This document shows positions 27,427-37,181 of a DNA stretch of 61,673 nucleotides, in pieces (position 1 is the stretch's first letter; each line of letters opens with the position of its first letter). The translations under genes and the position numbers were made by a program. Below the pieces are notes generated by a model, which saw only the letters and a program-made list of their open reading frames with translations, made no database searches and had not been told where the DNA came from. This stretch comes from Acidimicrobiales bacterium (GTDB lineage: Bacteria; Actinomycetota; Acidimicrobiia; Acidimicrobiales; RAAP-2), in contig JADGOI010000002.1 of assembly GCA_017883075.1 (NCBI GenBank), positions 1 through 61,673 of the forward strand, written 5' to 3'.

Positions 27427-28559
27427 TGGTGCGACGGTACGCGTTGATGGCGGGAGGAGGTACCGCCGGCCACCTCCAACCGGCGTTGGCGATCGCCGAA
27501 TCCCTCGTCTCACGTGGCCATGATCGGGAGGCCATCGAGTTCGTGGGCTCTTCCCGGGGACAGGACCGAATCGCCCTCGACGGCAGAGGGTTCCCCGTTA
27601 CCTTGTTGCCCGGCCGGGGGATCAACCGCAGCATGCGGCCGAGGGTGATCGTCCAGAACCTGGGAGCGCTGGTCGGGTTGGGGATAGCCCTCGTCCGTGC
27701 CTTGGGCCTGGTGGCAAGCCGCCGCCCCCGGGTGGTCGTGTCGGTGGGTGGGTATGCGAGCCTTCCCGCTTCCTTGGGCGCATTGGCACTGGGGGTTCCG
27801 TTGGTGCTCGTGAATGTGGACGCGGCCCCGGGGGTCGCCAATCGCCTTCTCGGCCGCTTCGCCCGGGCCAGCGCGGTGGGCTGGCCCGGCACCCGCTTGC
27901 CTCGGGCCGTAGTGACCGGGACGCCGGTGCGGACCGACATCGCCGTCGTCGGCCGTTCCCCGGACGATCGCCGGGCCGCCCGTCGGGTACTCGGGCTGCC
28001 GACCGGCTGTCCGACGGTGGCGGTGTTCGGAGGGTCCCTCGGGGCCCGCAGCATCAACGCGGCGGCGGTGGGTCTGGCCGAGCAATGGAAGGATCGGGAT
28101 GACCGGTCGATCTATCACATCGTGGGGCGACGGGACTGGGAGGCGACCCAGGCGGCAGCCGCAATACCTGGATACTCCGACCGAGTGGTCCGGGTCCCTT
28201 ATGAAGAGCGAATGGCAACTGTCTACGCCGCGGCCGACGTCGTCGTCTGTCGGGCAGGCGCGATGACGGTGGCTGAGCTGGCCGTGGCTGGCGTGCCTTC
28301 GGTGCTGGTGCCGCTGCCCGGGGCGCCCGGGGACCATCAGACCGCCAATGCCCGGGTCCTGGAGCGGGTCAACGGGGCAGTTCTGCTCGCCGACGGCGAC
28401 TGCGATGGACCTCGACTGGCCATCATCCTCGACCGGTTGCTGGCCGCGGACGGGGTCCTCGACGCCATGGGTCGGGCGGCCCGCTCCCTCGGGCGGCCCG
28501 ATGCCGCAGACGCCGGGGCGCAGGTGGTCGAAGAACATGCCCGGGGTGGTCCACAATGA
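27423..28559 (+). CDS. murG: UDP-N-acetylglucosamine--N-acetylmuramyl-(pentapeptide) pyrophosphoryl-undecaprenol GlcNAc transferase
   Basis: MAGGGTAGHLQPALAIAE, GGSLGARSIN, VCRAGAMTVAELAVAGVPSVLVPLP. Confidence 0.95.
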   Translation: MMVRRYALMAGGGTAGHLQPALAIAESLVSRGHDREAIEFVGSSRGQDRIALDGRGFPVTLLPGRGINRSMRPRVIVQNLGALVGLGIALVRALGLVASRRPRVVVSVGGYASLPASLGALALGVPLVLVNVDAAPGVANRLLGRFARASAVGWPGTRLPRAVVTGTPVRTDIAVVGRSPDDRRAARRVLGLPTGCPTVAVFGGSLGARSINAAAVGLAEQWKDRDDRSIYHIVGRRDWEATQAAAAIPGYSDRVVRVPYEERMATVYAAADVVVCRAGAMTVAELAVAGVPSVLVPLPGAPGDHQTANARVLERVNGAVLLADGDCDGPRLAIILDRLLAADGVLDAMGRAARSLGRPDAADAGAQVVEEHARGGPQ

Positions 28560-29965
28560 AAGGGCGAACAATGAAGAACGAGCGTACGCCGCCGAGGCTC
28601 GATCTCTCCCGGCCGATGACCGTCCACGTCGTAGGGATTGGCGGAGCCGGGATGAGTGCGATCGCCATGGTGCTCGCGGCAATGGGCCATACGGTGACCG
28701 GAAGCGACCTGAAGGACTCATCGGTCACCGACCGATTGCGGGCTGCGGGGATATCCGTGGCCGTGGGCCATGACGCGGCAAATCTGGGAGCGGCCGACGT
28801 CGTGACCCGTTCTTCCGCAGTGAGCGACCTCAACCCCGAGGTGGTCGAGGCCGTGCGCCGGGGGGTCTCGGTCTACCGCCGGGCTGAGGCATTGACGGCC
28901 ATTGCCTCCTTGCGGCGATGTATCGCGGTGGCCGGGACCCACGGGAAGACAACCACAGCTTCGATGCTGGCCCTGATTCTGGTCGAGGCGGGACTGCGCC
29001 CATCGTTCATCATTGGCGGCGAAGTCAATGAAATCGGGACCAATGCTGTCTGGGACGACGGAGAGTGGTTGGTGGTCGAAGCCGACGAGAGTGATGGGAC
29101 GTTCCTGTCTCTGGATCCCGCCATCGCCATCGTGACCAATGTGGAGGCCGACCATCTCGATCACTACGGCTCTTTCGACGCAGTACGGAGGGCATTCGAG
29201 GAGTTCGTAGCTCATGCGTCGCTGCCACCCGTGGTGGGTGGGGACGACCCCATAGCTTCGGAGATCGGGCGTCGCAACGGGGCGGAAACGGTCGGGACCG
29301 GCACGGACTGCAGCCGGAGGATGGTCAACATCAAGCCGGCCCGGAGCTCGATCTCTTTTGATCTGCTCGATGGAACAGGGGCGCCACTGGGTCACCTGGC
29401 CATTCCCGTCCCTGGGCTTCACAATGCCCGGAATGCGGCGGTGGCGGCAGTGGCCGGTCTGGCTGCCGGGGTTCCCTTCGACGCCGCAGCCCGTGCCCTG
29501 GCCAGGTTCGCCGGTGTAGCCCGTCGGTTCGAGTTCAGGGGCGACGCCAACGGCGTGACGTTCGTGGACGACTATGCCCATCTGCCCAGCGAGGTCAGGG
29601 CGATGCTGGAAGCTGCCCAGGACGGTGGCTGGCAACGAGTGGTCGCGGTTTTCCAACCCCATCGGTACAGCCGGACCCAGGCGCTGTGGGAGGAGTTCGG
29701 TGCGGCCTTCGCCGACGCTGATGTGGTGGTGGTGACCGACGTGTACGGGGCGGGTGAAGCTCCGATTCCCGGAGTGTCGGGTGAGCTGGTGGCCGACGCC
29801 ATCCGTCGGTCGAGTCCGGGCAAGACTGTGCGATACGTGCCGGGGCGGGGCGAGCTACGCCAAGTTGTCCAGGAGATCGTCCTGCCCGGGGACCTGTGCT
29901 TCACCCTCGGCGCCGGCGACCTCACGTCGCTCCCCGACGAACTCCTGGACGACCCGGGATGGTAG
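28556..29965 (+). CDS. murC: UDP-N-acetylmuramate--L-alanine ligase
   Basis: VHVVGIGGAGMSAIAMVL, VAGTHGKTTTASML, FQPHRYSRTQALWEEF. Confidence 0.95.
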   Translation: MKGRTMKNERTPPRLDLSRPMTVHVVGIGGAGMSAIAMVLAAMGHTVTGSDLKDSSVTDRLRAAGISVAVGHDAANLGAADVVTRSSAVSDLNPEVVEAVRRGVSVYRRAEALTAIASLRRCIAVAGTHGKTTTASMLALILVEAGLRPSFIIGGEVNEIGTNAVWDDGEWLVVEADESDGTFLSLDPAIAIVTNVEADHLDHYGSFDAVRRAFEEFVAHASLPPVVGGDDPIASEIGRRNGAETVGTGTDCSRRMVNIKPARSSISFDLLDGTGAPLGHLAIPVPGLHNARNAAVAAVAGLAAGVPFDAAARALARFAGVARRFEFRGDANGVTFVDDYAHLPSEVRAMLEAAQDGGWQRVVAVFQPHRYSRTQALWEEFGAAFADADVVVVTDVYGAGEAPIPGVSGELVADAIRRSSPGKTVRYVPGRGELRQVVQEIVLPGDLCFTLGAGDLTSLPDELLDDPGW

Positions 29966-29972
29966 GCGGGCG

Positions 29973-30905
29973 GTGACGGACGTCTCCGACGACCTGCGTC
30001 GCGTTGGGGAAGCCCTTGGGCACCGGGCGCAGTGGGATGCCCCCCTTGGTGCGCGCACCACCTACCGGGTGGGAGGGACAGCCGCACTCCTTGTCGAGCC
30101 AGCCGATGAAGATGACCTGGTGGAGGTGGCCAGGGCGGTCAATGGGGTGCCAATTCCCGTGCTGGTCCTCGGCCGGGGCTCCAATCTCCTGGTGGCCGAC
30201 GGCGGATTCTCCGGCCTGGTGGTGACGCTGGACAATGGATTTGAGGAGTTGGCAATCGACGGGATGGAGGTTCGGGCGGGGGCGTCGGTCAGTCTTCCCG
30301 TGCTGGCCCGCCGCACGACGGCGGCCGGGTTGTCCGGGCTGGAATGGGCCGTGGGGGTCCCCGGTTCGGTCGGCGGTGCCGTGCGGATGAACGCAGGTGG
30401 GCATGGTTCGGAAACCGTCGCCACCCTGGTTGGCTATCGATGGGTGGATCTCATGACAGCTACGGCAGCGGACGGCCGGGCCGCACAGTTGCAGAGTGGG
30501 TACCGCCATACCGCACTGTCCTCCAGCGACGTGGTTGTGTCTGCGGCCTTCAGGTTGGTCCCCGGTGACCCCGAGATCGGAGCGGCCACGATTGCCGACA
30601 TCGTGAGATGGCGCCGTGCCAACCAACCCGGTGGAAGCAATGCCGGGTCGGTCTTCACCAACCCGGACGGTGACTCAGCCGGGAGGTTGATCGAGGAGTC
30701 CGGATTGAAGGGCTTCAGGCTCGGAAGTGCCGAGGTGTCGGAGAAGCACGCCAACTTCATTCAGGCCGATGAGCATGGCTCCGCTGATGATGTGGCCAAG
30801 TTGATTGCTCATGTGCAGGCAGTGGTGGCTGAGACGACCGGGGTCACTCTCAGGACGGAAGTGCGTATGGTCGGTTTCGGTTGCCCGGGGTCCGGCGCCG
30901 GGTGA
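29973..30905 (+). CDS. murB: UDP-N-acetylenolpyruvoylglucosamine reductase
   Basis: TTYRVGGTAALLVEP, LGRGSNLLVADGGFSGLVV, GVPGSVGGAVRMNAGGHG, GSVFTNPDG. Confidence 0.94.
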   Translation: MTDVSDDLRRVGEALGHRAQWDAPLGARTTYRVGGTAALLVEPADEDDLVEVARAVNGVPIPVLVLGRGSNLLVADGGFSGLVVTLDNGFEELAIDGMEVRAGASVSLPVLARRTTAAGLSGLEWAVGVPGSVGGAVRMNAGGHGSETVATLVGYRWVDLMTATAADGRAAQLQSGYRHTALSSSDVVVSAAFRLVPGDPEIGAATIADIVRWRRANQPGGSNAGSVFTNPDGDSAGRLIEESGLKGFRLGSAEVSEKHANFIQADEHGSADDVAKLIAHVQAVVAETTGVTLRTEVRMVGFGCPGSGAG

Positions 30906-31708
30906 CCCCGCCACCCCGCGGCACGTCGCCCTCGGGTCGTCCATCCATCGACCCTCGGATCCGGCAACGACGTCTTGCCGTGCGGCGACGGGTCGGTCGG
31001 CGCCGCCTCCGGGTGGTCATCGCCATAGTGGCAGCGATGGCGATCGTCACCGGGGGAGCGGCACTGCTTCACACCTCGCCGTTCACCGCCCGGGTGGTAG
31101 CGGTGACCGGCACCCATCCGCATACCAGCACGGCCGCCATTGTGACGGCTGCCGGTCTGGCCCACCGACCCCTGATGATCAACGTGAGCCCGTCCGATGC
31201 CGGGGCTCGGGTGATGGCACTGCCCTTCATTGCCTCTGCCCAGGTCACCAGACACTGGCCCGACGGCGTGCAGATCGCGGTGAGTGAACGGATCGCGCTG
31301 GCCATGATGGCCGGGCCGGCCAACTCGTGGTCACAGGTGGACGGCTCAGGGCGAGTTCTGGCGGTCCAACCGACTCAGCCGACCGGTCTCATTCAACTCG
31401 TGGTATCCACGGCCAAGGGGTCCGCGGTGCCGACCGGGGTCGGAACCATGCTGCCTGCGGCAGCCGGACCCGGTTTGCAGGTGTGTCGAACTCTGCCTTT
31501 GGCCTTTTCTGCCCAGGTGATCTCCATCACCGTGGCACCGGACACAACTGTCGACCTCGCCCTCAACTCGGGCCTCACGGTGGTCATGGGCACGGTCACC
31601 GATCTGACCGTCAAGTACCAGGACGTGGCCAGTATCATCGCCCACGCCTCGCTCCAGGGGATGAAAACCATCGACGTGACGGTCCCCGAAGCACCCACCG
31701 AGAGCTGA
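30881..31708 (+). CDS. ftsQ: Cell division protein FtsQ/DivIB (POTRA)
   Basis: Single TM then [34 protein letters not shown]...[20 protein letters not shown]; between murB and ftsZ. Start codon uncertain. Confidence 0.88.
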   Translation: MPGVRRRVTPPPRGTSPSGRPSIDPRIRQRRLAVRRRVGRRRLRVVIAIVAAMAIVTGGAALLHTSPFTARVVAVTGTHPHTSTAAIVTAAGLAHRPLMINVSPSDAGARVMALPFIASAQVTRHWPDGVQIAVSERIALAMMAGPANSWSQVDGSGRVLAVQPTQPTGLIQLVVSTAKGSAVPTGVGTMLPAAAGPGLQVCRTLPLAFSAQVISITVAPDTTVDLALNSGLTVVMGTVTDLTVKYQDVASIIAHASLQGMKTIDVTVPEAPTES

Positions 31709-31770
31709 TGATGGCCCATCCCTCGCCGCGGGTCCGGGACGACGTAGATTCACAACAGCGTCGATGGTGC

Positions 31771-31799
31771 TTGACCAGGTACTCCACTCACCGTATCGT
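31771..31799 (+). promoter_or_regulatory. Putative ftsZ-proximal promoter TTGACC-N17-TATCGT
   Basis: -35 at 31771-31776, 17-bp spacer, -10 at 31794-31799, 58 bp upstream of the ftsZ ATG. Confidence 0.5.
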
Positions 31800-31814
31800 T
31801 GTGTTGAACTCGCT

Positions 31815-31837
31815 GGTTGGAACGGTTTCAACCTTTT
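31815..31837 (+). promoter_or_regulatory. Hairpin GGTTGGAA-CGG-TTTCAACC followed by TTTT in ftsZ leader
   Basis: 8-bp stem (one G-U), 3-nt loop, 4-T run, between putative promoter and ATG at 31857. Confidence 0.5.
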
Positions 31838-31856
31838 GTCGAGGGTAAGGGAATAC

Positions 31857-32981
31857 ATGACCGTTCCTGCTCAGAACAATTACTTCGCCGTCATCAAGGT
31901 GGTAGGCGTGGGAGGCGGCGGCGTAAACGCCGTCAATCGCATGATCGACGCCGGCCTTCGGGGAGTCGAGTTCATCGCGACCAATACCGACGCGCAAGCA
32001 CTCCTCATGAGCGACGCTGATCTCAAGTTGGACATCGGACGTCAGCTGACCCATGGGCTCGGGGCCGGAAGCGACCCCGAAGTCGGGCGCCTGGCGGCCG
32101 AAGAGCACCGGTCGGAGATCGAGGAGGCACTGAAGGGTGCCGACATGGTATTCATCACCGCCGGCAAGGGCGGCGGTACGGGAACCGGTGCCGCCCCGGT
32201 CGTGGCCGAAATCGCCAAGAGCCTTGGCGCTCTCACCATCGGTGTCGTGACCCGTCCATTCACCTTCGAAGGTCGTCGGCGCTCGGTCCAGGCCGAGGCT
32301 GGTATCCAGAACCTGAAAGAGAAGGTCGACACCCTCATCATCATCCCCAATGACCGGTTGCTGACCGTGTCGAGCGAAAAGACCTCCATGGTCAACGCAT
32401 TCAAGATGGCGGATGAAGTTCTCATGCAGGGCGTCCAGGGAATCACCAGCCTGATCACGATTCCCGGTCTGATAAATACAGACTTTGCCGACGTGAAGAT
32501 GATCATGAGCAATGCCGGTACAGCGATCATGGGGATCGGATCGTCCACCGGCGAGGGACGGGCGGTGAATGCAGCCCGGATGGCCATTACCAGTCCCCTT
32601 TTGGAGGCATCGATCGAGGGCGCCCGCGGTATCTTGCTCAACATCGCCGGCGGTCCCGATCTCGGTCTCTTCGAGGTCAATGAGGCAGCGGAGATCATTC
32701 ACGGGGTGGCTCACCCCGACGCCAACATCATTTTCGGAAGTGTGATCGACGAAGAGATGGGCGACGAAGTCCGGGTCACGGTGATCGCGGCTGGATTCGA
32801 ACGCTGGGAGTCCGGCGGCCGTGGCGGGGCCGAGCCGGTGCCGACCATGACCGGCCGTGACGAAGGTCGCAGCAAGGTGCTCGGTCTGGAGACCGTCCAC
32901 GAGGATATTTTCGCCTCTCCGGCGGATGACGACCTCGACATCGGGGACGACGGCTTTGACGTCCCGTCGTTCCTTCGCTGA
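31857..32981 (+). CDS. ftsZ: Cell division GTPase FtsZ
   Basis: [36 protein letters not shown]-terminal [11 protein letters not shown] peptide. Confidence 0.97.
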   Translation: MTVPAQNNYFAVIKVVGVGGGGVNAVNRMIDAGLRGVEFIATNTDAQALLMSDADLKLDIGRQLTHGLGAGSDPEVGRLAAEEHRSEIEEALKGADMVFITAGKGGGTGTGAAPVVAEIAKSLGALTIGVVTRPFTFEGRRRSVQAEAGIQNLKEKVDTLIIIPNDRLLTVSSEKTSMVNAFKMADEVLMQGVQGITSLITIPGLINTDFADVKMIMSNAGTAIMGIGSSTGEGRAVNAARMAITSPLLEASIEGARGILLNIAGGPDLGLFEVNEAAEIIHGVAHPDANIIFGSVIDEEMGDEVRVTVIAAGFERWESGGRGGAEPVPTMTGRDEGRSKVLGLETVHEDIFASPADDDLDIGDDGFDVPSFLR

Positions 32982-33727
32982 CCCAGAGCCCTTCTCCGAC
33001 CATCGTCACCGTTGTCGGTGACATCCGGGCCGCTTGGTCGGATCGCTCGCACGGGGATCTGCGGTGGCGAACGGACGGGCATCGAGATGGGGGAGCACTC
33101 CGGAGGTTCGCCACTGAGGCGACCGGAAACCCTTCGGGCGGCCGACACCTCCATTACCTGCGACAGGTGCACGGAGCCGAGGTCCTGATCATCCATGAGA
33201 CCGGCGGCGCCGCTGCGGGTGATGACCACCGGGTCCGACCTGTCCCCGACGGGGACGGTATGGTGTCGGCGTCGCCTTCAGCGGGGTTGGCCATACTGAC
33301 CGCCGATTGCGCGTCAATCGCGTTGGGCAGTGAGGAAGGGGTGTTCGCGGCAGTCCACGCCGGGTGGCGAGGACTGCTCGGGGGAGTGATCGAGGTGGCC
33401 ACCGCGGCCATGCGTGATCTCGGCGCCACCGCGGTGCACGGGGCACTGGGCCCGACCATCCACGCCGAATGCTATGAATTCTCCGAGGATGATCTGGCCT
33501 CGGTCGCCGCCCGGTATGGCGACGGGATCCGCTCGGTGACCTCGGGTGGCCGCCCGGCATTGGACGTCCCCGCCGCCGTAGCTGCCGCCTTTGATGGTGC
33601 CAGTGTCTGTCCTGTTGCCGGAATCGATGTCTGCACCTGCTGTAGCGACAGGTACTTCTCGTACCGGGGCGGCCGCGATGATGGCCGCCAAGCGCTGGTT
33701 GTCTGGTCGATGGAGGAATCCCCCTGA
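32978..33727 (+). CDS. pgeF: Purine nucleoside phosphorylase / laccase-domain protein (YfiH/PgeF family); apparent CTG start overlapping ftsZ stop
   Basis: Frame open from 32960; family-like N-terminus [34 protein letters not shown]...[11 protein letters not shown], then [10 protein letters not shown] and AVHAGWRG. No ATG/GTG/TTG before 33167. Confidence 0.85.
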   Translation: MTQSPSPTIVTVVGDIRAAWSDRSHGDLRWRTDGHRDGGALRRFATEATGNPSGGRHLHYLRQVHGAEVLIIHETGGAAAGDDHRVRPVPDGDGMVSASPSAGLAILTADCASIALGSEEGVFAAVHAGWRGLLGGVIEVATAAMRDLGATAVHGALGPTIHAECYEFSEDDLASVAARYGDGIRSVTSGGRPALDVPAAVAAAFDGASVCPVAGIDVCTCCSDRYFSYRGGRDDGRQALVVWSMEESP

Positions 33728-33729
33728 TC

Positions 33730-34404
33730 ATGACGCCTCCCCAATTCGGCGCCGACCTCATCTCTGGCCGCCTGGCTGCCATTCGCCAAAGGATCTCGGC
33801 ATGTTCACCCGATCCTGCAGCCGTCACCGTGGTGGCCGTCACCAAAGGCTTTGGTGACGGCGCGGTCCGGGCGGCCCTGGCGGCCGACATCCTCGATATC
33901 GGGGAGAACTACGCCGATGAGTTGTTGGTGAAGTCGGCAGCGACGGAAGGAACTGAGCCCATCCCCAGGTGGCATTTTCTGGGCGCCATACAGCGCAACA
34001 AGGTTCCGCGCCTGGCACCCGTGGTGGCATGTTGGCAAGGGGTCAGCCGAGTGGAGGAAGGGCGAGCCATCGCCCGCCGGCGCCCCGGCGCGACCGTGCT
34101 CGTCCAGGTCGACATTGCCGGGCTTCCGGGACGGGGCGGTTGCGACCCCCAGGATGTGCCGGATCTGGTGTCGGGCCTGTGCGACGCGGGCCTCGATGTT
34201 GTCGGTCTGATGGCTGTTGGCCGGCCGGGGCCACCCGAGGGGTCCCGGCCGGGATTTCATCTGGTGGCATCAATGGCGGACCGACTTGACCTGCCTGTTC
34301 GTTCCATGGGGATGACCGATGATCTTGAAGTAGCGGTGGCTGAAGGCTCGACGATGGTACGCGTCGGACGGGGACTTTTCGGCGAACGACCGCCAAAGGG
34401 CTGA
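33730..34404 (+). CDS. YggS/PLPBP family pyridoxal phosphate homeostasis protein
   Basis: VTVVAVTKGF, IGENYADELLVK, WHFLGAIQRNKV, GLMAVGRPG, SMGMTDDLEVAVAEGSTMVRVGRGLFG. Confidence 0.92.
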   Translation: MTPPQFGADLISGRLAAIRQRISACSPDPAAVTVVAVTKGFGDGAVRAALAADILDIGENYADELLVKSAATEGTEPIPRWHFLGAIQRNKVPRLAPVVACWQGVSRVEEGRAIARRRPGATVLVQVDIAGLPGRGGCDPQDVPDLVSGLCDAGLDVVGLMAVGRPGPPEGSRPGFHLVASMADRLDLPVRSMGMTDDLEVAVAEGSTMVRVGRGLFGERPPKG

Positions 34405-34465
34405 AGGAGCCCGGGTATCCACCTACCGGGTGAGACACGCACTACGCTGTCGGGCGGAGGGAAAG

Positions 34466-35023
34466 ATGGCAGCCTCATTTATGAAAAAGACGATGGCCTA
34501 TCTCGGTCTCGTCGATGACGATTATGACGACTATGACTACGACGAGCCCCGGGGGCCCGGGACGTTGAGTCGCGCCCCTCAGCGCCCCAGAAGGATGGAC
34601 GAGAGGGACGAGGCGCTGCCGGCGGTGGCGCCCAGCCGGATCCGGACCCTCTCGACGGAGGAGACGCCCGGTCCGGTTCCTGTGGCCCAGCAGCCGACGA
34701 TTGCGGCCCGCACGTCCTCGATCAGGCCCATGACCGCGGAGTCAGCAGGGGTCAAGGTCCAAGTGGTGGCGCCGAATCGCTTCGCCGATGCCCAGGAGAT
34801 TGCCAACCGGTTGATGAGTAACCTGCCGGTCATTGTGAACCTTCAAAATGGCGATCGCGACCTGCAGCGAAGGATGATCGATTTCTGCAGCGGCGTCACC
34901 TATGCGTTGGCGGGTGGCATGGAACGGGTGGCCGACGAAGTGTTCCTGCTGACGCCTTCAAACGTCAAAGTGTCGGACGAGGAGCGGCAGCGCCTCACCG
35001 AGCGCGGCCTGGTCAACCCCTGA
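34466..35023 (+). CDS. sepF: Cell division protein SepF
   Basis: MKKTMAYLGLVDDDYDDYDYDE...FADAQEIANRLMSNLPVIVNLQNGDRDLQRRMIDFCSGVTYAL. Confidence 0.95.
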   Translation: MAASFMKKTMAYLGLVDDDYDDYDYDEPRGPGTLSRAPQRPRRMDERDEALPAVAPSRIRTLSTEETPGPVPVAQQPTIAARTSSIRPMTAESAGVKVQVVAPNRFADAQEIANRLMSNLPVIVNLQNGDRDLQRRMIDFCSGVTYALAGGMERVADEVFLLTPSNVKVSDEERQRLTERGLVNP

Positions 35024-35070
35024 TCGAGAACCAGTCGGCTGGCGACCTCGCCGAGAGGCTCTAGGCGGTC

Positions 35071-35331
35071 ATGTTGAGGTTCGTCGGATATGTCCTTCAG
35101 CTCTATGTGGTGGTCTTGATCGCGTACTCCCTCCTGAGTTGGGTACAGCCCTCATATGATTCACCCATTCGGAGCATTCAGCGCGGGCTCGCCACGGTGT
35201 GCGATCCGGTTCTCAACCTGGTGCGACGGGTCATTCCTACCGCCCGGATCGGTGGGGTCGGGCTGGATCTGTCGGTCCTGATCGTCATCATCGTCATCGA
35301 GGTCGTGCTGCTCCCGCTGGTTCTTGGTTAA
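35071..35331 (+). CDS. YggT family membrane protein
   Basis: 86 aa, two TM; YSLLSWVQPSYDSPIRSIQRGLATVCDPVLNLVRRVIP. Confidence 0.9.
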   Translation: MLRFVGYVLQLYVVVLIAYSLLSWVQPSYDSPIRSIQRGLATVCDPVLNLVRRVIPTARIGGVGLDLSVLIVIIVIEVVLLPLVLG

Positions 35332-35419
35332 CCCGGGCATCAGGTGAATGACCATGTCCGGGAAGCGACTCCGAACCAGGGAGGGGCTATCCACGGGCGG
35401 TGCGTCCGGCGCCACTAAC

Positions 35420-36178
35420 ATGCTCAGCATGGCTTCATCACAATCTGCCCTTGATTCGCTACGGACCGTCGAGTTCCGTGAGACCCTCAAGGGGTATCAC
35501 CGGGATGACGTGGACGAATACCTGGAGAAGGCCGCGGTCGAAGCCGAAGGCCTTCAGGAGCAGCTGCGGCAGACGAGTGAGCGCCTCCGGCAGGCGGGAG
35601 AACGCATCTCCCAGTTGGAGGCATCGGCAGAGCAACGGCCGGCTCCCGCCGCGGTCGGTGCCGACGTGGCCGACGACACGCTGAAGCGCACCCTTCTCCT
35701 GGCGCAGAAATTTGTGGACGAGACAAAGGCGGATGCTGAGGCGCAGGCTGCGAGGCTGTTGGCCGAGGCCGAGACCCATGCCCGAAGCGTTCGGGCCAAT
35801 GCCGAGTCGAATGTCGCGCAAATCACTTCCGACGCTGAGCGGCGGCTACGTGCTGAAGTCATCCGCCTCGAGGGAATCAGGGTTCAGCTCTCCGGAGATG
35901 TCGAGGCCATGGCCCGCCATCTCGAGGCGGAGCGTCAGCGACTGAGGGCGGCACTCACCGAGGTCATCAAGTGGGTCGACGACAACGTGCAGCCGGCTGC
36001 AGCCTTGGCCGGGCGACCCGGTGGCGGGAGCGGCCAGGCATCGGGTGGGAACGCCGAGCGCCCGACACAAGGGTCGGCCTCGGGCCAGCCCAGGCCACCG
36101 GCAGCGGGTACCAATCAACCGGACGGTGCGAGGAACATGCCGAAGACGGGCCAAGCAGCTCAGGCTCGCCCGAACTGA
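35420..36178 (+). CDS. divIVA: DivIVA/Wag31-like polar growth protein
   Basis: LDSLRTVEFRETLKGYHRDDVDEYLEKAA DivIVA domain followed by long coiled coil. Confidence 0.85.
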   Translation: MLSMASSQSALDSLRTVEFRETLKGYHRDDVDEYLEKAAVEAEGLQEQLRQTSERLRQAGERISQLEASAEQRPAPAAVGADVADDTLKRTLLLAQKFVDETKADAEAQAARLLAEAETHARSVRANAESNVAQITSDAERRLRAEVIRLEGIRVQLSGDVEAMARHLEAERQRLRAALTEVIKWVDDNVQPAAALAGRPGGGSGQASGGNAERPTQGSASGQPRPPAAGTNQPDGARNMPKTGQAAQARPN

Positions 36179-36507
36179 GCGGATGATTGACCGGTGTGGC
36201 CCGCCGGACTCTCTCTGCCACGCTGAATTTCGAAGCGGCTGGGTTCTAGATATACGCCTGTGCTGGTGTCGGCCTTGGGGGGTTTCGAGTTCTCGTGATG
36301 CGGCAAATAATGGCTCTCGCTCCTGACGTGGGATGGAGATGGCTATTCTCCCGCTAGGGTGCCCGGCACGGCATGTGGATACTCGGATTGCCGGAGGCAG
36401 CAGGGCACGGTATCGTCACCCGCTCATCACGACGTAGTTCTACTTGTTCTTATTGGGTCCAATCGGGCTCATGGCGGATGCGACCGGTCCCTTAGGAGGT
36501 TGAAGCA

Positions 36508-37146
36508 ATGACAACAAAGAAGCGGGCGCCATTGGTGCAAGCAGCGCCGGCGCGTAAGGGAGCCAAGAAGGTCGTCCCGGCCAAGAAGGTCGCCCCGGCC
36601 AAGAAGGTCGCCCCGGCCAAGAAGGTCGCCCCGAAGGTCGCTCCGGCCAAGAAGGTCGTCCCGGCCAAGAAGGTTGTCCCGAAGGCGGCTCCGGCCAAGA
36701 AGGTCGTCCCCGCCAAGAAGGTCGCTCCCACTATCCCTCCTGCGCCAAAGAGGCCGACGGTAGGTCCCTATGCCAAGGAGCCCAAGTTTCTTGATGAACA
36801 GCGGGCGTTGCTCTTGGAAGAGCGCATCGTTTGCCAGGGTCAGGCTGAGGACTTGCGAGCCGAAGCCGACTCGCTGGCTGAGGAACGTGAGCCCGGCGAC
36901 GTACAGTTTGATGCCGAAGGTGGCGAAGGGGGAACGGCAGCTGTCGACCGCGAGCGCGACCTGGCCCTCTCGGCCCAGGCCCTGGCTGCAGTGGAAGAGA
37001 TCGATGATGCACTCGAGCGAATCACCCGAAAGACCTATGGCACCTGCGAACGGTGTTACCAGTCCATTCCCAAGGCTCGACTCCGTGCGCTTGCCTTTGC
37101 CCGGCTGTGTGTGGCCTGCAAGAGCGGGGGGCTGTCGCGACGCTGA
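36508..37146 (+). CDS. TraR/DksA-family zinc-finger protein with Lys/Ala/Pro repeat N-terminal tail
   Basis: AKKVAP/AKKVVP repeats then CERCYQSIPKARLRALAFARLCVACKSG (C-X2-C-X17-C-X2-C); AGGAGG RBS near 36495. Confidence 0.88.
   Translation: MTTKKRAPLVQAAPARKGAKKVVPAKKVAPAKKVAPAKKVAPKVAPAKKVVPAKKVVPKAAPAKKVVPAKKVAPTIPPAPKRPTVGPYAKEPKFLDEQRALLLEERIVCQGQAEDLRAEADSLAEEREPGDVQFDAEGGEGGTAAVDRERDLALSAQALAAVEEIDDALERITRKTYGTCERCYQSIPKARLRALAFARLCVACKSGGLSRR
36562..36729 (+). repeat. In-frame 18-bp tandem repeat gccaagaaggtcgccccg-like encoding AKKV(A/V)P
   Basis: Eight AKKV[AV]P hexapeptides interspersed with KVAP and KAAP units. Confidence 0.95.
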
Positions 37147-37181
37147 CCGGCACCACCGAATCGAACACGGTTCGACGGGTC

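Noticed and set aside
36562-36729. Regular repeats considered as a CRISPR-like array
   Set aside because: Contiguous 18-bp units without spacers, in frame inside a CDS; they are protein-coding repeats.
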